Source: Streptomyces sp. CB02923
GTDB taxonomy: Bacteria; Actinomycetota; Actinomycetes; Streptomycetales; Streptomycetaceae
Assembly (NCBI RefSeq): GCF_001905005.1
Contig: NZ_LWKZ01000001.1
Coordinates: forward strand, 933,775 to 997,774
Length of the DNA stretch: 64,000 nt
Direction: 5' to 3'
Under the pieces are notes generated by a model. The model worked only from the letters and a program-made list of their open reading frames with translations. It was not told the DNA's origin and searched no databases. Made by a program: the position numbers and the translations under genes. Positions 17,256 to 26,210 of this stretch are shown here, one piece after another; positions within the stretch are counted from its first letter, which is position 1, and every line of letters begins with the position of its first letter.

Positions 17256-18521
17256 TCAGGGGTGGTGGTTCAGTCTTGCGCGGTCGGCGGCTGCGGCGCC
17301 CTGTTCCCAGCCCGCGGCGTCGCGTACGCCGCGCATGCGGACGGCGGCCGTGTCGGGGAACAGTTCGCCGGTGGTCTCGGCCACGGCGACCTCGCGGGCG
17401 GCCAGTACCGGCAGGAGGTCCGGCGCGCCGCCCGCGGCCTCGGCGGTCGCCTCGTCGGTGGCCGCCGCCAGGCGGGCGCGGATGCGGTCGGCGTACGCGA
17501 CGAGGAAGGTCTGCCGGAAGTCGCGGGTGCGGCGGGACCGGCCGCGGCTGTGGTGCTCGTCGCCCGCGCGGTGCATGGCGGTGGTGGCCTGGAGGAGCAG
17601 CGAGGTGTAGAGCAGCTCGGCCGCCTCCAGGTCGGCCTCGAAGCCGACGAGGGTGGAGAAGCCGACGTCACCGGACCAGACGGCCTGGCAGCGGTTGGCG
17701 GCGGCGACGGCGTCGAGCAGCAGCGCCTTCGCCTGCTCGTACGGGCCCTCGATGCCGATACGGATGGCCGAGGGCGCGCCGGCCGGGCCGCCGCCGTGGC
17801 CACCGGCCGCTCCGGCGTGGTCGAGCAGCGCCTCGTCGATGCTGTGCCGCGCCATCAGCTCCTGGGCCTTGGCCGACAGCGCCTCGGCCTCCTCCGGGTA
17901 GTCCGTACCCTCGGCCTTGGCCAGCAGGCCCCGGATGCGGCCGAGGGCGCGTGACTCGGCGGGGGTGCCCGCGCGTACGGGCTGCGGGGCCGGCAGGGGC
18001 GTGATGCGGGGCAGCCGTCCCAGGACGCGCAGCGCTGCCAGCACGTCGTACGTCGTCTCGAAGCGCGAGCTGCGGCGGCGGTGCGCAAGCTCTTCCAGGT
18101 AACCGGTTTCCGACGCCCACCAGACCTCGGCGTCCAGGTCGCGCAGCTGCGCTGTCCAGCGGGGGCCGCGGGCGCGCTCCGCCGCCCGTCCCGCGCACTG
18201 CGCCTCGGCTGCCATCGCGTCCACGACGACGGCGGTGGGCGCGCCGCCGCCCGTCTCGCGCCGTACGATCCGCTCCAGGTCGGCGGGCTGCCAGCCGCCC
18301 TGCCAGCAACGGCGTACGCCGTCCTCCGCCGCGGCCAGCAGTGCGGCGCTGACGGCCGCCGGGCCTGCGGGCGCGGCTGCCAGCATCGAGGCGCCGGCCT
18401 CCAGCGCGTCTTCGGCGGGTGCCCCGTCCTCGGCGTACCGGACGCTGCCGACCACGGTGCCGATCAGTTCACCGGCCGCGGCCCGGCCCTGCTGCCGCTG
18501 TCCGTCCTTGCGCTTGCTCAC
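17256..18521 (-). CDS. DUF2786 domain protein
   Basis: A 421-residue protein. The DUF2786 signature RIRGLLAKAEGTDYPEEAEA followed by a second helix with AKAQELMARHSID lies around residues 195-235. A C-terminal alpha-helical domain with basic residues (SRGRSRRTRDFRQTF) follows. The family is found in actinobacteria and phages; its biochemical role is unknown. The start ATG at 18521 yields a basic N-terminus (MSKRKDGQRQQ). It is downstream of the L,D-transpeptidase but separated by a terminator-like hairpin. Confidence 0.85.
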   Translation of the reverse strand: MSKRKDGQRQQGRAAAGELIGTVVGSVRYAEDGAPAEDALEAGASMLAAAPAGPAAVSAALLAAAEDGVRRCWQGGWQPADLERIVRRETGGGAPTAVVVDAMAAEAQCAGRAAERARGPRWTAQLRDLDAEVWWASETGYLEELAHRRRSSRFETTYDVLAALRVLGRLPRITPLPAPQPVRAGTPAESRALGRIRGLLAKAEGTDYPEEAEALSAKAQELMARHSIDEALLDHAGAAGGHGGGPAGAPSAIRIGIEGPYEQAKALLLDAVAAANRCQAVWSGDVGFSTLVGFEADLEAAELLYTSLLLQATTAMHRAGDEHHSRGRSRRTRDFRQTFLVAYADRIRARLAAATDEATAEAAGGAPDLLPVLAAREVAVAETTGELFPDTAAVRMRGVRDAAGWEQGAAAADRARLNHHP

Positions 18522-18537
18522 CCGGCCACTTTACGGA

Positions 18538-18576
18538 GACGGGCGGCTCCCCCGGTCATCGAGGGAACCGCCCGTC
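18538..18576 (-). terminator. Hairpin after the L,D-transpeptidase gene
   Basis: Arms of 14 bp (GACGGGCGGCTCCC and GGGAACCGCCCGTC, one G-T pair) with an 11-base loop. It lies between the ldt stop and the DUF2786 start, both on the minus strand. Confidence 0.65.
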
Positions 18577-18616
18577 GGCGCGTACGCGGGGGGGGGAGGC
18601 GTGGGGCCGGGAAGGG

Positions 18617-19861
18617 CTACTTCACGGCGCTGCCCGCCACCCACTCGTTCCAGTCCATGTTCCAGCCGTTGAGGCCGTTGTCGGGCTTGATGGTCTTGTC
18701 CGGGGAGTTGACCATGTGGACGACGTCGCCGACCAGCGAGTTCTGGTAGAACCAGGCGCCGTCCGTGCCCGGGTCGCCGGCGCCCTTCGCGTCCTCCAGG
18801 CCGATGCAGCCGTGGCTGGTGTTGGCGTTGCCGAAGATGCCCTTGCCCCAGTAGTTGCCGTGCAGGAACGTGCCGGAGTTGGACAGGCGCATGGCGTGCG
18901 GCACGTCGGGGATGTCGTACTCGCCCTTGCCGTCGTTGTTGGTGAAGCCGACCGTGGAGCCGTCCATCCGGGTCTGCTGGTACTTCTCCGAGACCACCAT
19001 CTTGCCGTTGTACGTCGGGTGGTCCTTGCTGCCCGCGGAGATCGGGATGGTCTTGATCGTCTTGCCGTCGCGCACCACGGTCATCTGGTGGGTCTTGGCG
19101 TCGACGGTGCTGACCTGCGAGCGGCCGACCTGGAAGTTCACCGACTTGTTCTGGACGCCCTTGACGCCGGGCGCGGCCTCGACGCCGTCCAGCTTCAGGT
19201 CCACGCTGATCTTGGAGTTGGGCTTCCAGTAGTCCTTCGGGCGGAAGTCCAGGCGCTGGTCACCGAACCAGTGACCGACGACGTCCTGGTTGCTGCTGGA
19301 CGCCACCTTGATCGCGGACTGGACGTCCTTCTTGTTCTTCACCGGCTTGTCGAAGGTGACCGACACCGGCATGCCGACGCCGACGGTCGAGCCGTCCTCC
19401 GGGGTGTAGTTCCCTATGAAGCTGTTCTTCGGGGACACCGTGGTGAAGGTGGAGTGCTCCACCGCCTTGCGGCCCTCGGAGTCGGCGGCGTGGGCGGTGA
19501 TCGTGTACTTGGTCGAGCGCTCCAGCTGCTTCTTCGGCTTCCAGGAGCTGCCGTCGGCGGCGAGCGTGCCCTCGACGGGCTTCTTGTTCTCACCGGAGGT
19601 CATCTTGACGTCGGTGAGCTTGCCGCTGTCGACGGTGACCTTGGCGGCGCTGTTGATGCCCGCGTCGTCCGAGCCGTTCTTCGGCTCGATCTTGATCTTG
19701 GCTTCCGAGGCGTCCTTGGCCGCCGCCTCGTCGACCTTCTTCGTGTTGTCGTGGCCGCCCCCGTCACCGCCGTCGCCGCCACCGCATGCCCCGAGTGTCA
19801 GCACACCCCCGAGCAGCGCGGCAGTGGCTATCAGGCCCTTGCGACGCTTGCTGTCCGTCAT
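18617..19861 (-). CDS. Lipoprotein L,D-transpeptidase (Ig-like domains plus YkuD)
   Basis: A 414-residue envelope protein. The signal peptide ends in lipobox LGAC (lipid Cys26). Two Ig-like beta domains (about 50-250) precede a YkuD catalytic domain with HGNYW and SHGCIGL (catalytic Cys about 352). It forms 3-3 peptidoglycan cross-links in the manner of mycobacterial LdtMt2. The ATG at 19861 has GGAG at good spacing; an ATG 15 bp further upstream has none. A sigma-E-type promoter lies about 80-110 bp upstream, suggesting envelope-stress control. Confidence 0.93.
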   Translation of the reverse strand: MTDSKRRKGLIATAALLGGVLTLGACGGGDGGDGGGHDNTKKVDEAAAKDASEAKIKIEPKNGSDDAGINSAAKVTVDSGKLTDVKMTSGENKKPVEGTLAADGSSWKPKKQLERSTKYTITAHAADSEGRKAVEHSTFTTVSPKNSFIGNYTPEDGSTVGVGMPVSVTFDKPVKNKKDVQSAIKVASSSNQDVVGHWFGDQRLDFRPKDYWKPNSKISVDLKLDGVEAAPGVKGVQNKSVNFQVGRSQVSTVDAKTHQMTVVRDGKTIKTIPISAGSKDHPTYNGKMVVSEKYQQTRMDGSTVGFTNNDGKGEYDIPDVPHAMRLSNSGTFLHGNYWGKGIFGNANTSHGCIGLEDAKGAGDPGTDGAWFYQNSLVGDVVHMVNSPDKTIKPDNGLNGWNMDWNEWVAGSAVK

Positions 19862-19947
19862 CACACGATTCTCCATTGCCTTGCTGCCGAACCCGGAAAC
19901 CCCCGAGCCGGGCGTCGCACCGCAGACTGCCGGTCCGACACCTCAGC

Positions 19948-19973
19948 AACGTCTGTTCCGTTTCGTCCGTTCC
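19948..19973 (-). promoter_or_regulatory. Sigma-E (ECF)-type promoter of the L,D-transpeptidase
   Basis: On the minus strand GGAAC (19969-19973) is followed after 17 bp by CGTT (19948-19951). This matches the ECF sigma-E pattern of S. coelicolor (GGAAC, about 17 bp, CGT). It would give a leader of about 80 nt. Confidence 0.5.
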
Positions 19974-19995
19974 ATACATGGCTCGGTTGTGGGAA

Positions 19996-20048
19996 ACGCC
20001 ACGCAACCCCCGTACGGCGACGGCCGTCGTACGGGGATCACGTGGCGT
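19996..20048 (-). terminator. Nested hairpin after the 20133-20525 gene
   Basis: An outer stem ACGCCACG/CGTGGCGT encloses an inner stem CCCCGTACG/CGTACGGGG. It lies downstream of the minus-strand gene ending at 20133 and upstream of the ldt promoter. Confidence 0.6.
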
Positions 20049-20132
20049 CCGCGGGGCCGGGTGCCCGCGAGGCGTGCGGCTGTGCGGCGGGCGGCCGCGG
20101 GGCGGATGTCCGTGGGGCGGGCCGTCCCGGCC

Positions 20133-20525
20133 TCAGAAGCGGACCCGCACCTCGTCCCCGGCCCTCCCGGCGCCCCCGGCCCCTTCGGAGTCCTCGTCCT
20201 CCGGGACGTCGTCGTCCTCCGCGTCGTGCCCGAGGACCCACTCCGCGTCGGCGTCGTAGTCGATCTCCTCGCTGCTCCACGACGCCTGCGTCAGCTCCAC
20301 CCCCGGCACGCTCTCGACCAGGTCGAAGGGGTCCACGAGGTACGCCAGCGCCTCCGCCGGATCGGTCCGGACCGTTTCCTGCGCATGCCCGCGCTCCTCC
20401 GCGGGTAGAGAAGGGTCACCGTTGATGTGGTCGAGTGCCGCGCCGGTCAGCCGGTCCGAATCGGCGACCTCCATGACCAGTTCGACGTGGAGCCGGACAA
20501 ACCGTGATGTCTCGTCATTGCTCAT
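20133..20525 (-). CDS. Small acidic hypothetical protein
   Basis: A 130-residue acidic protein whose C-terminal third is Asp/Glu-rich (AEDDDVPEDEDSEG). The segment DPFDLVESVPGVELTQASWSS looks conserved and structured. No known domain is recognised. The start is uncertain: ATG 20525 lacks a clear ribosome site, while GTG 20543 has GGAG 6 bp upstream and would add six residues. Divergent from the LADTG surface protein. Confidence 0.65.
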   Translation of the reverse strand: MSNDETSRFVRLHVELVMEVADSDRLTGAALDHINGDPSLPAEERGHAQETVRTDPAEALAYLVDPFDLVESVPGVELTQASWSSEEIDYDADAEWVLGHDAEDDDVPEDEDSEGAGGAGRAGDEVRVRF

Positions 20526-20634
20526 GTCTGGGAGCGTAAGCACCACCGGCTCCTGACTTCCCCACGACCCGCGGCTGTCACTAACATCTGTTGTCAACGG
20601 TCAATTTGCCGAGCCCACAAGGGGGATCGTTTCC

Positions 20635-20970
20635 GTGCCCGTGACCGCTCGTCGACCACTGCTGACCGCCGCAGCCGCGGGATCGGTACTGCTCGCCCTG
20701 TGGTTCGTACCGTCCGCGAACGCCACCGTCGAACACGGCGACCGGAAGACGCACGGCAATCCGGCCCAGCAGGCCGCCACCCCGCAGTCGAACGCCGCCG
20801 CGCAGCCCGGTCAGGCCCAGCAGGGCGCCGGGGACGAGCAGGACACGCTCCTCGCCGACACCGGCGCCTTCGACACCACGCCGTACGTCATCGGCGGTGC
20901 CGCCTTCCTCGGCCTCGGCGCCGGGCTGGTCGGGTTCTCCGTCCGCCGCACGCGCGGCGACGCGCTCTGA
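20635..20970 (+). CDS. Surface protein with LADTG sorting signal
   Basis: A 111-residue protein with an N-terminal signal peptide (ending near SANA), a Gln/Ala-rich spacer, then LADTG, a membrane helix and a terminal RRTRG. LAxTG followed by helix and basic residues is the sorting signal used by class E sortases in Streptomyces (as in long chaplins). It would be covalently attached to peptidoglycan. GGGGGA precedes GTG 20635. No sortase lies nearby; the class F enzyme at 58.3 kb is a different type. Confidence 0.75.
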   Translation: MPVTARRPLLTAAAAGSVLLALWFVPSANATVEHGDRKTHGNPAQQAATPQSNAAAQPGQAQQGAGDEQDTLLADTGAFDTTPYVIGGAAFLGLGAGLVGFSVRRTRGDAL

Positions 20971-21198
20971 GCAACCCGACCTGGCAAAGAAGTACGGAAG
21001 AAGCACGGAATACGCGCGTCGGCGCGCGAAAACCCGCCAGGCCGCGTAAGGGCGCGACGGAGCGTGGATCTCCGGGGGCGGGGCAGCCCGGCGAAGCGGG
21101 CCACGCCCGCCCCGGACCGGCGCCGCCCGTCCCCAGGCCCTGTCCGCCCCTCCGGACCTATTCGCGCCGCCGGGTCCGCCCGCTCCCCGGCCCCGCCG

Positions 21199-22743
21199 TC
21201 AGGCCAGCTCGCCGGTGACCGCCTCGACCGCCTCGACCAGCCGGCCGCCTCGTACGAAGTCGTACGCGGCCTCCAGGTCCGGCGCGAGGAAGCGGTCCTC
21301 CCCCGGGCCCTGGACGCCCGCGGCCCGTACGGCGTCCAGTACCGCACGGGTGGCCGGCGCCGGGGTCAGGCCCTCGCGCATCTCCACCGCGCGGGTCGCC
21401 GCGTACAGCTCGACGGCGAGCACCCGGGTCAGGTTGTCCACGGCGGTACGCAGCTTGCGCGCCGCCGACCAGCCCATCGAGACGTGGTCCTCCTGCATCG
21501 CGGAGGACGGGATGGAGTCCACCGACGCGGGCGCGGCCAGCCGCTTCAGCTCGCTGACCAGGGCCGCCTGCGTGTACTGGGCGATCATCAGGCCCGAGTC
21601 GACACCCGGGTCGCCGGCCAGGAACGCGGGCAGGCCGTGCGAGCGGTTCTTGTCCAGCAGGCGGTCCGTACGGCGCTCCGCGATCGAGCCGAGGTCGGCG
21701 GCCGCGACCGCGAGGAAGTCCAGTACGTACGCGACCGGCGCGCCGTGGAAGTTGCCGTTCGACTCGACCCGGCCGTCCTCCAGCACCACCGGGTTGTCCA
21801 CGGCGGCCGCCAGCTCGCGGCCCGCGACCAGGCGGGCGTGGTCCAGGGTGTCCCGGCCCGCGCCCGCGACCTGCGGGGCGCAGCGGATGGAGTACGCGTC
21901 CTGGACGCGCGGCGCGTCGTCCTGGTGGTGGCCGGTGAGTCCGGAGCCGGCCAGGACCTTGAGCATGTTGGCGGCCGAGGCGGCCTGCCCGGGGTGCGGG
22001 CGGATGGCGTGCAGCTCCGGCGCGAGCACCTTGTCCGTACCGAGCAGCGCCTCCAGGGAGAGCGCCGCGGTGATGTCCGCCGTGGTGAACAGGCGGGCCA
22101 GGTCGGCGCAGGCCATGACCAGCATGCCGAGCATTCCGTCGGTGCCGTTCAGGAGGGCCAGGCCCTCCTTCTCACGCAGCTCGACCGGCGCGATGCCGTG
22201 CTCGGCGAGCAGCTCGCCGGCGGGCCGTACGACGCCGTCGGGGCCCTCCGCCTCGCCCTCCCCCATGAGCGTCAGCGCGCAGTGCGACAGCGGTGCGAGG
22301 TCGCCGGAGCAGCCGAGCGAGCCGTACTCGTGGACGACCGGGGTGATCCCGGCGTTGAGGATCTCGGCCATGGTGCCGACGACGAGCGGCCGGACGCCCG
22401 TGCGTCCGGAGGCCAGGGTCTTCAGGCGCAGGAACATCAGCGCGCGCACCACCTCGCGCTCCACCCGCGGGCCCATGCCGGCGGCGTGCGAGCGCACGAT
22501 GTTGCGCTGGAGCTGGGCCCGCAGCTCGGGGCTGATGTGGCGTACGGCCAGGGCGCCGAAGCCCGTGGAGACGCCGTACACCGGTTCCGGCTTGGCGGCG
22601 AGGTCGTCGATGACCGCGCGGGCGGCCGCGACGGCCGCCATGGCCTCCTCGGACAGCTCGATACGGGCGGCGCCGCGGGCGACGGCGATGACGTCCTGTG
22701 CGGTCGTGCCGGACGTCCCCAGCACCACAGTGTGCATATCCAT
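21199..22743 (-). CDS. hutH: Histidine ammonia-lyase
   Basis: A 514-residue enzyme that deaminates L-histidine to urocanate. The MIO-forming segment reads GSLGCSGDLAPLSH, i.e. Cys-Ser-Gly instead of Ala-Ser-Gly, which I recall as the normal Streptomyces form. GTGFGALA-type and QDAYSIRCAPQ motifs are conserved. The ATG at 22743 (with a second ATG two codons later) lies 8 bp from a TAGGGT hexamer that has GTGACA 17 bp further upstream, predicting a leaderless transcript. No other hut genes are adjacent. Confidence 0.95.
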   Translation of the reverse strand: MDMHTVVLGTSGTTAQDVIAVARGAARIELSEEAMAAVAAARAVIDDLAAKPEPVYGVSTGFGALAVRHISPELRAQLQRNIVRSHAAGMGPRVEREVVRALMFLRLKTLASGRTGVRPLVVGTMAEILNAGITPVVHEYGSLGCSGDLAPLSHCALTLMGEGEAEGPDGVVRPAGELLAEHGIAPVELREKEGLALLNGTDGMLGMLVMACADLARLFTTADITAALSLEALLGTDKVLAPELHAIRPHPGQAASAANMLKVLAGSGLTGHHQDDAPRVQDAYSIRCAPQVAGAGRDTLDHARLVAGRELAAAVDNPVVLEDGRVESNGNFHGAPVAYVLDFLAVAAADLGSIAERRTDRLLDKNRSHGLPAFLAGDPGVDSGLMIAQYTQAALVSELKRLAAPASVDSIPSSAMQEDHVSMGWSAARKLRTAVDNLTRVLAVELYAATRAVEMREGLTPAPATRAVLDAVRAAGVQGPGEDRFLAPDLEAAYDFVRGGRLVEAVEAVTGELA

Positions 22744-22751
22744 ATTCAGGC

Positions 22752-22794
22752 ACCCTAGAGACTGAATCCCTGGATGTCACCACTGGATTTCCAG
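22752..22794 (-). promoter_or_regulatory. hutH promoter and palindrome
   Basis: On the minus strand GTGACA (22775-22780), a 17-bp spacer and TAGGGT (22752-22757) precede the ATG by 8 bp. A 12-bp inverted repeat CTGGA-TT-TCCAG (22783-22794) lies just upstream of the -35 and could bind a regulator. Confidence 0.5.
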
Positions 22795-22866
22795 CAGGCC
22801 GGCCGCCGAGCGGCCGTTCCGCCGCCACTGCGCGGGAGACGGCTCACCCGGCGCCGAGCGGGCGGC

Positions 22867-24009
22867 TCACCGCCGGAAGCGGCGGCGCTCCGTCGACGGG
22901 GCGGGCTCCGGGGCATCCGCCAGGCGGACCACCGGGTCGCCCGTTCCGCCGTCCCGGCCCGCGACCACAGGGGCCCGCGAACCGGCCCCCTTCGCCCGGT
23001 ACTGGGCGGCGTCCGCCAGCCGGAACAGCCGCCGGGCCGAGCGCACCGGGCCGATCGGGTCGCCGGTCGACGCGACGCCGACCGCCACCCCCTCGCCCAG
23101 CTCCAGCTCCGCCGCGCGGTCGCACAGCTCCCCGGCCACCTTGGCCACCTCGTCGGCCGACGGCCCCTCCGTGAGCAGGCAGAACTCGTCGCCGCCGAGC
23201 CGGGCGGCGAGGGTGCCCGGCAGTATGGCGCCGCACAGCGAGAGCACCGAGCCGAATCGTTCCAGCAGCCGGTCGCCGACGGCGTGCCCGCGCGAGTCGT
23301 TCACCCGCTTCAGCCCGTTCAGATCGCACACCACCAGGCTCACCACCGCGCCGTCCCGGCGGTGGCGCTCCAGGGCCTCGTCGAGCCGCATGTCGACCGC
23401 GCGCCGGTTGGCGAGACCGGTCAGCGCGTCCGTGAACGCCAGCCGGCGCGCCTCCGCCAGCCGCTCCGTCTGCGCGATCCCGGCAGCCGTCACCGCGGCC
23501 AGTACGGTGGCGAAATCCGCGTCGGCACGGGTGAAGACCGGCTCCCCGGCCGAGCGGGCCACGTACAGCTCGCCCCACGCGCGCCCGTGCAGCACGATCG
23601 GCGCGACCACGCAGCAGCCGCGGCCCCGGCGGCGCAGCGCGGCCACCCGCTGGTGGTTGTACGGGCCGTCGTCCGTCCCGTCCCCGGCGGTCTCGACCCA
23701 GGCGTTGGGCTGGCCGCCCCCGGCCCACTGCTCGTGCAGAAACCCGACGATCTCCGGGAACTCGTGCACCGGGTACGACTCGCGCTCCGGGTACTCCGTC
23801 TCCCCCTCGGCCAGTGCCCCGACGTTGACCAGCACTTTCAGCTGTCCCAGCTCCCGCTCCCAGGCCGAGATCGCCGCGAAGGAACCCCCCAGGGCCGCCC
23901 GCACCCCTTCCGCGGCGGCCCGCACCGACTCGCGCGGGGTGTGCGCCGCCGCCATGGCCTGCGCCAGTGCCACCACGGCCCGCAGCCTGTCATCGCCCTC
24001 GCCCGTCAC
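22867..24009 (-). CDS. GAF-GGDEF diguanylate cyclase
   Basis: A 380-residue cytoplasmic protein. Residues ~10-180 form a GAF-like sensor domain; ~190-340 are a GGDEF domain with the intact active-site motif RLGGDEF. It would make c-di-GMP, which controls BldD and development in Streptomyces. The inhibitory RxxD site that normally sits five residues before GGDEF is absent. The GTG at 24009 is chosen because it gives a natural N-terminus (MTGEGDDRLR). Located between hutH and the enoyl-CoA hydratase gene. Confidence 0.88.
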   Translation of the reverse strand: MTGEGDDRLRAVVALAQAMAAAHTPRESVRAAAEGVRAALGGSFAAISAWERELGQLKVLVNVGALAEGETEYPERESYPVHEFPEIVGFLHEQWAGGGQPNAWVETAGDGTDDGPYNHQRVAALRRRGRGCCVVAPIVLHGRAWGELYVARSAGEPVFTRADADFATVLAAVTAAGIAQTERLAEARRLAFTDALTGLANRRAVDMRLDEALERHRRDGAVVSLVVCDLNGLKRVNDSRGHAVGDRLLERFGSVLSLCGAILPGTLAARLGGDEFCLLTEGPSADEVAKVAGELCDRAAELELGEGVAVGVASTGDPIGPVRSARRLFRLADAAQYRAKGAGSRAPVVAGRDGGTGDPVVRLADAPEPAPSTERRRFRR

Positions 24010-24161
24010 CGGACCTCACATTCCGTCACCGTGAGCACTTCGTGTCACTACAGCGTAGGAACGATGGCGGGCGTCCGCCCTTTTCCGCCGGGCCGGGCCC
24101 GGAGGCGGCGTCCGGAGGCGATACCCGGCGGCGGTGCCCGCGCCCGGCGCGGACCGGGGGC

Positions 24162-24956
24162 CTACTCGCCCGGCCACTCCGGGCGCCGCTTCTCGTTGAA
24201 GGCGGAGACGCCCTCGGCCCGGTCCGCCGAGAAGGCGACGCTGCGCCACGCGCCGTCCTCCAGGTCCAGGCCGGTGCGCAGGTCGAGGCCGTGGCCGAGG
24301 CGCAGGGCGCGCTTGGCCGCGCGGAGGCCGACCGGGGAGTTGCGGGCGATGCGTCCGGCGAGGGCCAGGGCTTCCGGGGTGTCCTGGCTCTCGTCCACCA
24401 GCTGGTCGACGAGCCCCAGCTCCCGCGCCTCCGCCGCCTCCACCCGGCGTCCCGTGAAGATCAGCTCGGCCGCCCTGGCCGCCCCCACCCGCCGCGGCAG
24501 CAGCTGCGTGCCGCCGCCTCCGGGGATGACGCCGACCGACACCTCGGGCAGCCCGACCACGGCGGTGCGGTCCGCCACGATCAGGTCGCAGGACAGCGCC
24601 AGCTCGTACCCGCCGCCGAGCGCGAAACCGTGTACGGCCGCGATGGTCGGCATCGGCAGTTCCAGGACGCCGGTGTAGGCGGCACGGGCGCGCGGGCGCT
24701 GCCGCATCAGGTCGGCGTCGCTGAAGGAGTTCCGTTCCTTCAGGTCGGCGCCCACGCAGAAGGCCCGCTCGTGGGTGGAGGTCAGCACGGTGACGCGTAC
24801 GTCCCGGTCGGCGGCGAGCGCGGCGCAGGCGGCGCCGATGCCGTCGGCCATGGCCGTGGACACGGCGTTCATCGCCTTCGGCCGGTCGAGCCGCAGTTCG
24901 GCCACGTGGCCGTGCCGGTGTACGCCGACGAAGTCCCCGAAGCGTTGCGTGTCCAT
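24162..24956 (-). CDS. Enoyl-CoA hydratase/isomerase family protein
   Basis: A 264-residue crotonase-fold protein. The oxyanion-hole segments AFCVGADLKE and HGFALGGGYELAL and the catalytic-loop LPEVSVGVIPGGGGTQLLPR are present, with Glu at both usual catalytic positions, supporting hydratase activity in fatty-acid or branched-chain acyl-CoA degradation. ATG 24956 follows GGGAGGG. A single gene with divergent spacing on both sides; its exact substrate is unknown. Confidence 0.88.
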   Translation of the reverse strand: MDTQRFGDFVGVHRHGHVAELRLDRPKAMNAVSTAMADGIGAACAALAADRDVRVTVLTSTHERAFCVGADLKERNSFSDADLMRQRPRARAAYTGVLELPMPTIAAVHGFALGGGYELALSCDLIVADRTAVVGLPEVSVGVIPGGGGTQLLPRRVGAARAAELIFTGRRVEAAEARELGLVDQLVDESQDTPEALALAGRIARNSPVGLRAAKRALRLGHGLDLRTGLDLEDGAWRSVAFSADRAEGVSAFNEKRRPEWPGE

Positions 24957-25028
24957 GCAGCACCCTCCCTGGTTAACGATCGTTCCGTCACTTTAACCAG
25001 GGGGCGCGCCGGACCGGGGGCGTACCGT

Positions 25029-26210
25029 TCAGCCGCGACGGCTGAGCAGCCAGGGTTCGACGACCCCCAGCCCCCGCACCGGCCGCTGCCACATCGGCTG
25101 CAACGCGAACCGGTACTCGGGCAGCGGTCCCGCGCCGCCCTCGGCCGCCGCGGCGGCGGCCTTCGCGTCGGCCTCGGAGACCGGCGCCTCGCCCGTCCGC
25201 CCCAGCTCCTCCGCGAACGCCTCGTCCACCAGCACCGTGTCCTTCGGGGCTATCGACGTGAGGCGGCTGGCCAGGTTCACGGTCGTACCGAAGACATCGC
25301 CCATCCGCGTCGTGACCGTCCCGAACGCGATGCCGACGCGCAGCTCCGGCATCGTCTCGTCGTTGGCCATGGTCTCGATGAGGCGGAGGCCGATCTCGGC
25401 CGCCGTCCCCGCGTCGTCGGCCGCGAACAGCACCTCGTCGCCGAGCGTCTTGATGAGCCGGCCGCCGTGCGCGGCGACCAGGTCGGCGGCCGTGGTCTCG
25501 AACGCCTCGACCAGCTCGCCCAGTTCCTCCTCCTCCAGGCGGCGGGTCAGCCGGGTGAAGCCGACCAGGTCGGCGAAGCCCACGGCGAGGCGCCGGTCGA
25601 CCATCTCCGCGTCGTCCTGGGCCTGCACGACGCGGCCGGTCGCGGCGGCGAGCTGGCGGCGCCAGACGTAGACGAGGAACTCCTCCAGCTCGGGCAGGAG
25701 GAGTTCGACGAGGGGGTAGGTGATTTCCGTACGGGTCAGGCCGGAGTCCTGGGGCTCGGTCAGGCCCTCCAGGAACGAGTCGATCTGCCAGTCGGCGAGC
25801 CGGGCCGTGGTCTGCCCGGTGGAGCGGGCCACCTGCACCGCCATCGCCTCGCTGAGCAGACCGGCCTCCACCAGGCCCGCCAGCCGCCGCAGCGCCAGCA
25901 CGTCGGCCTCGGTCAGCGCCTTGACCTGGCCGATGTCCGCGAAGCCCATGGCGCGCCAGAAGCGGGAGGCCAGCTCCATGGAGACACCGGCGCTGCGGGC
26001 CGCCTGGAAGGGGGTGTAGCGGCGGTCGGAGCCGAGGATCAGCTGTTCCAGGCGGATGGCGATGGTGTCGTCGTCGGGTTCGCCCCCCGCGCCGTCGGCG
26101 CGTGCCGCGCCGTCCGCAGGCGCCGGGCCGTCCTCACGAGGAGCGGCCCCCGTCTCACGAGGGGCGATGTCCGCTTCGCGCGGGCCGGCTCCCGCGTCGT
26201 CGGCGGTCAC
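25029..26210 (-). CDS. cya: Class III adenylate cyclase
   Basis: A 393-residue protein. An N-terminal Asp/Ala-rich ~50 residues is followed by a helical domain (~55-190) and a class III cyclase domain with metal-binding FADLVGFT and LGDEVLF. It makes cAMP, which in S. coelicolor acts with Crp in germination and antibiotic control. The GTG at 26210 has GGGAG 7 bp upstream; the longer open frame upstream has low coding quality. A 450-bp gap separates it from birA. Confidence 0.9.
   Translation of the reverse strand: MTADDAGAGPREADIAPRETGAAPREDGPAPADGAARADGAGGEPDDDTIAIRLEQLILGSDRRYTPFQAARSAGVSMELASRFWRAMGFADIGQVKALTEADVLALRRLAGLVEAGLLSEAMAVQVARSTGQTTARLADWQIDSFLEGLTEPQDSGLTRTEITYPLVELLLPELEEFLVYVWRRQLAAATGRVVQAQDDAEMVDRRLAVGFADLVGFTRLTRRLEEEELGELVEAFETTAADLVAAHGGRLIKTLGDEVLFAADDAGTAAEIGLRLIETMANDETMPELRVGIAFGTVTTRMGDVFGTTVNLASRLTSIAPKDTVLVDEAFAEELGRTGEAPVSEADAKAAAAAAEGGAGPLPEYRFALQPMWQRPVRGLGVVEPWLLSRRG

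Noticed and set aside
18419..20425. 668-residue open frame on the plus strand
   Set aside because: It lies antisense to the L,D-transpeptidase and acidic-protein genes, has low-complexity composition and no domains. It is a GC-driven shadow frame.
22300..22330. Cys-Ser-Gly instead of Ala-Ser-Gly in the HutH MIO triad as a novel active site
   Set aside because: I recall the same Cys-Ser-Gly in S. griseus and S. coelicolor HutH, so it appears to be the Streptomyces norm.
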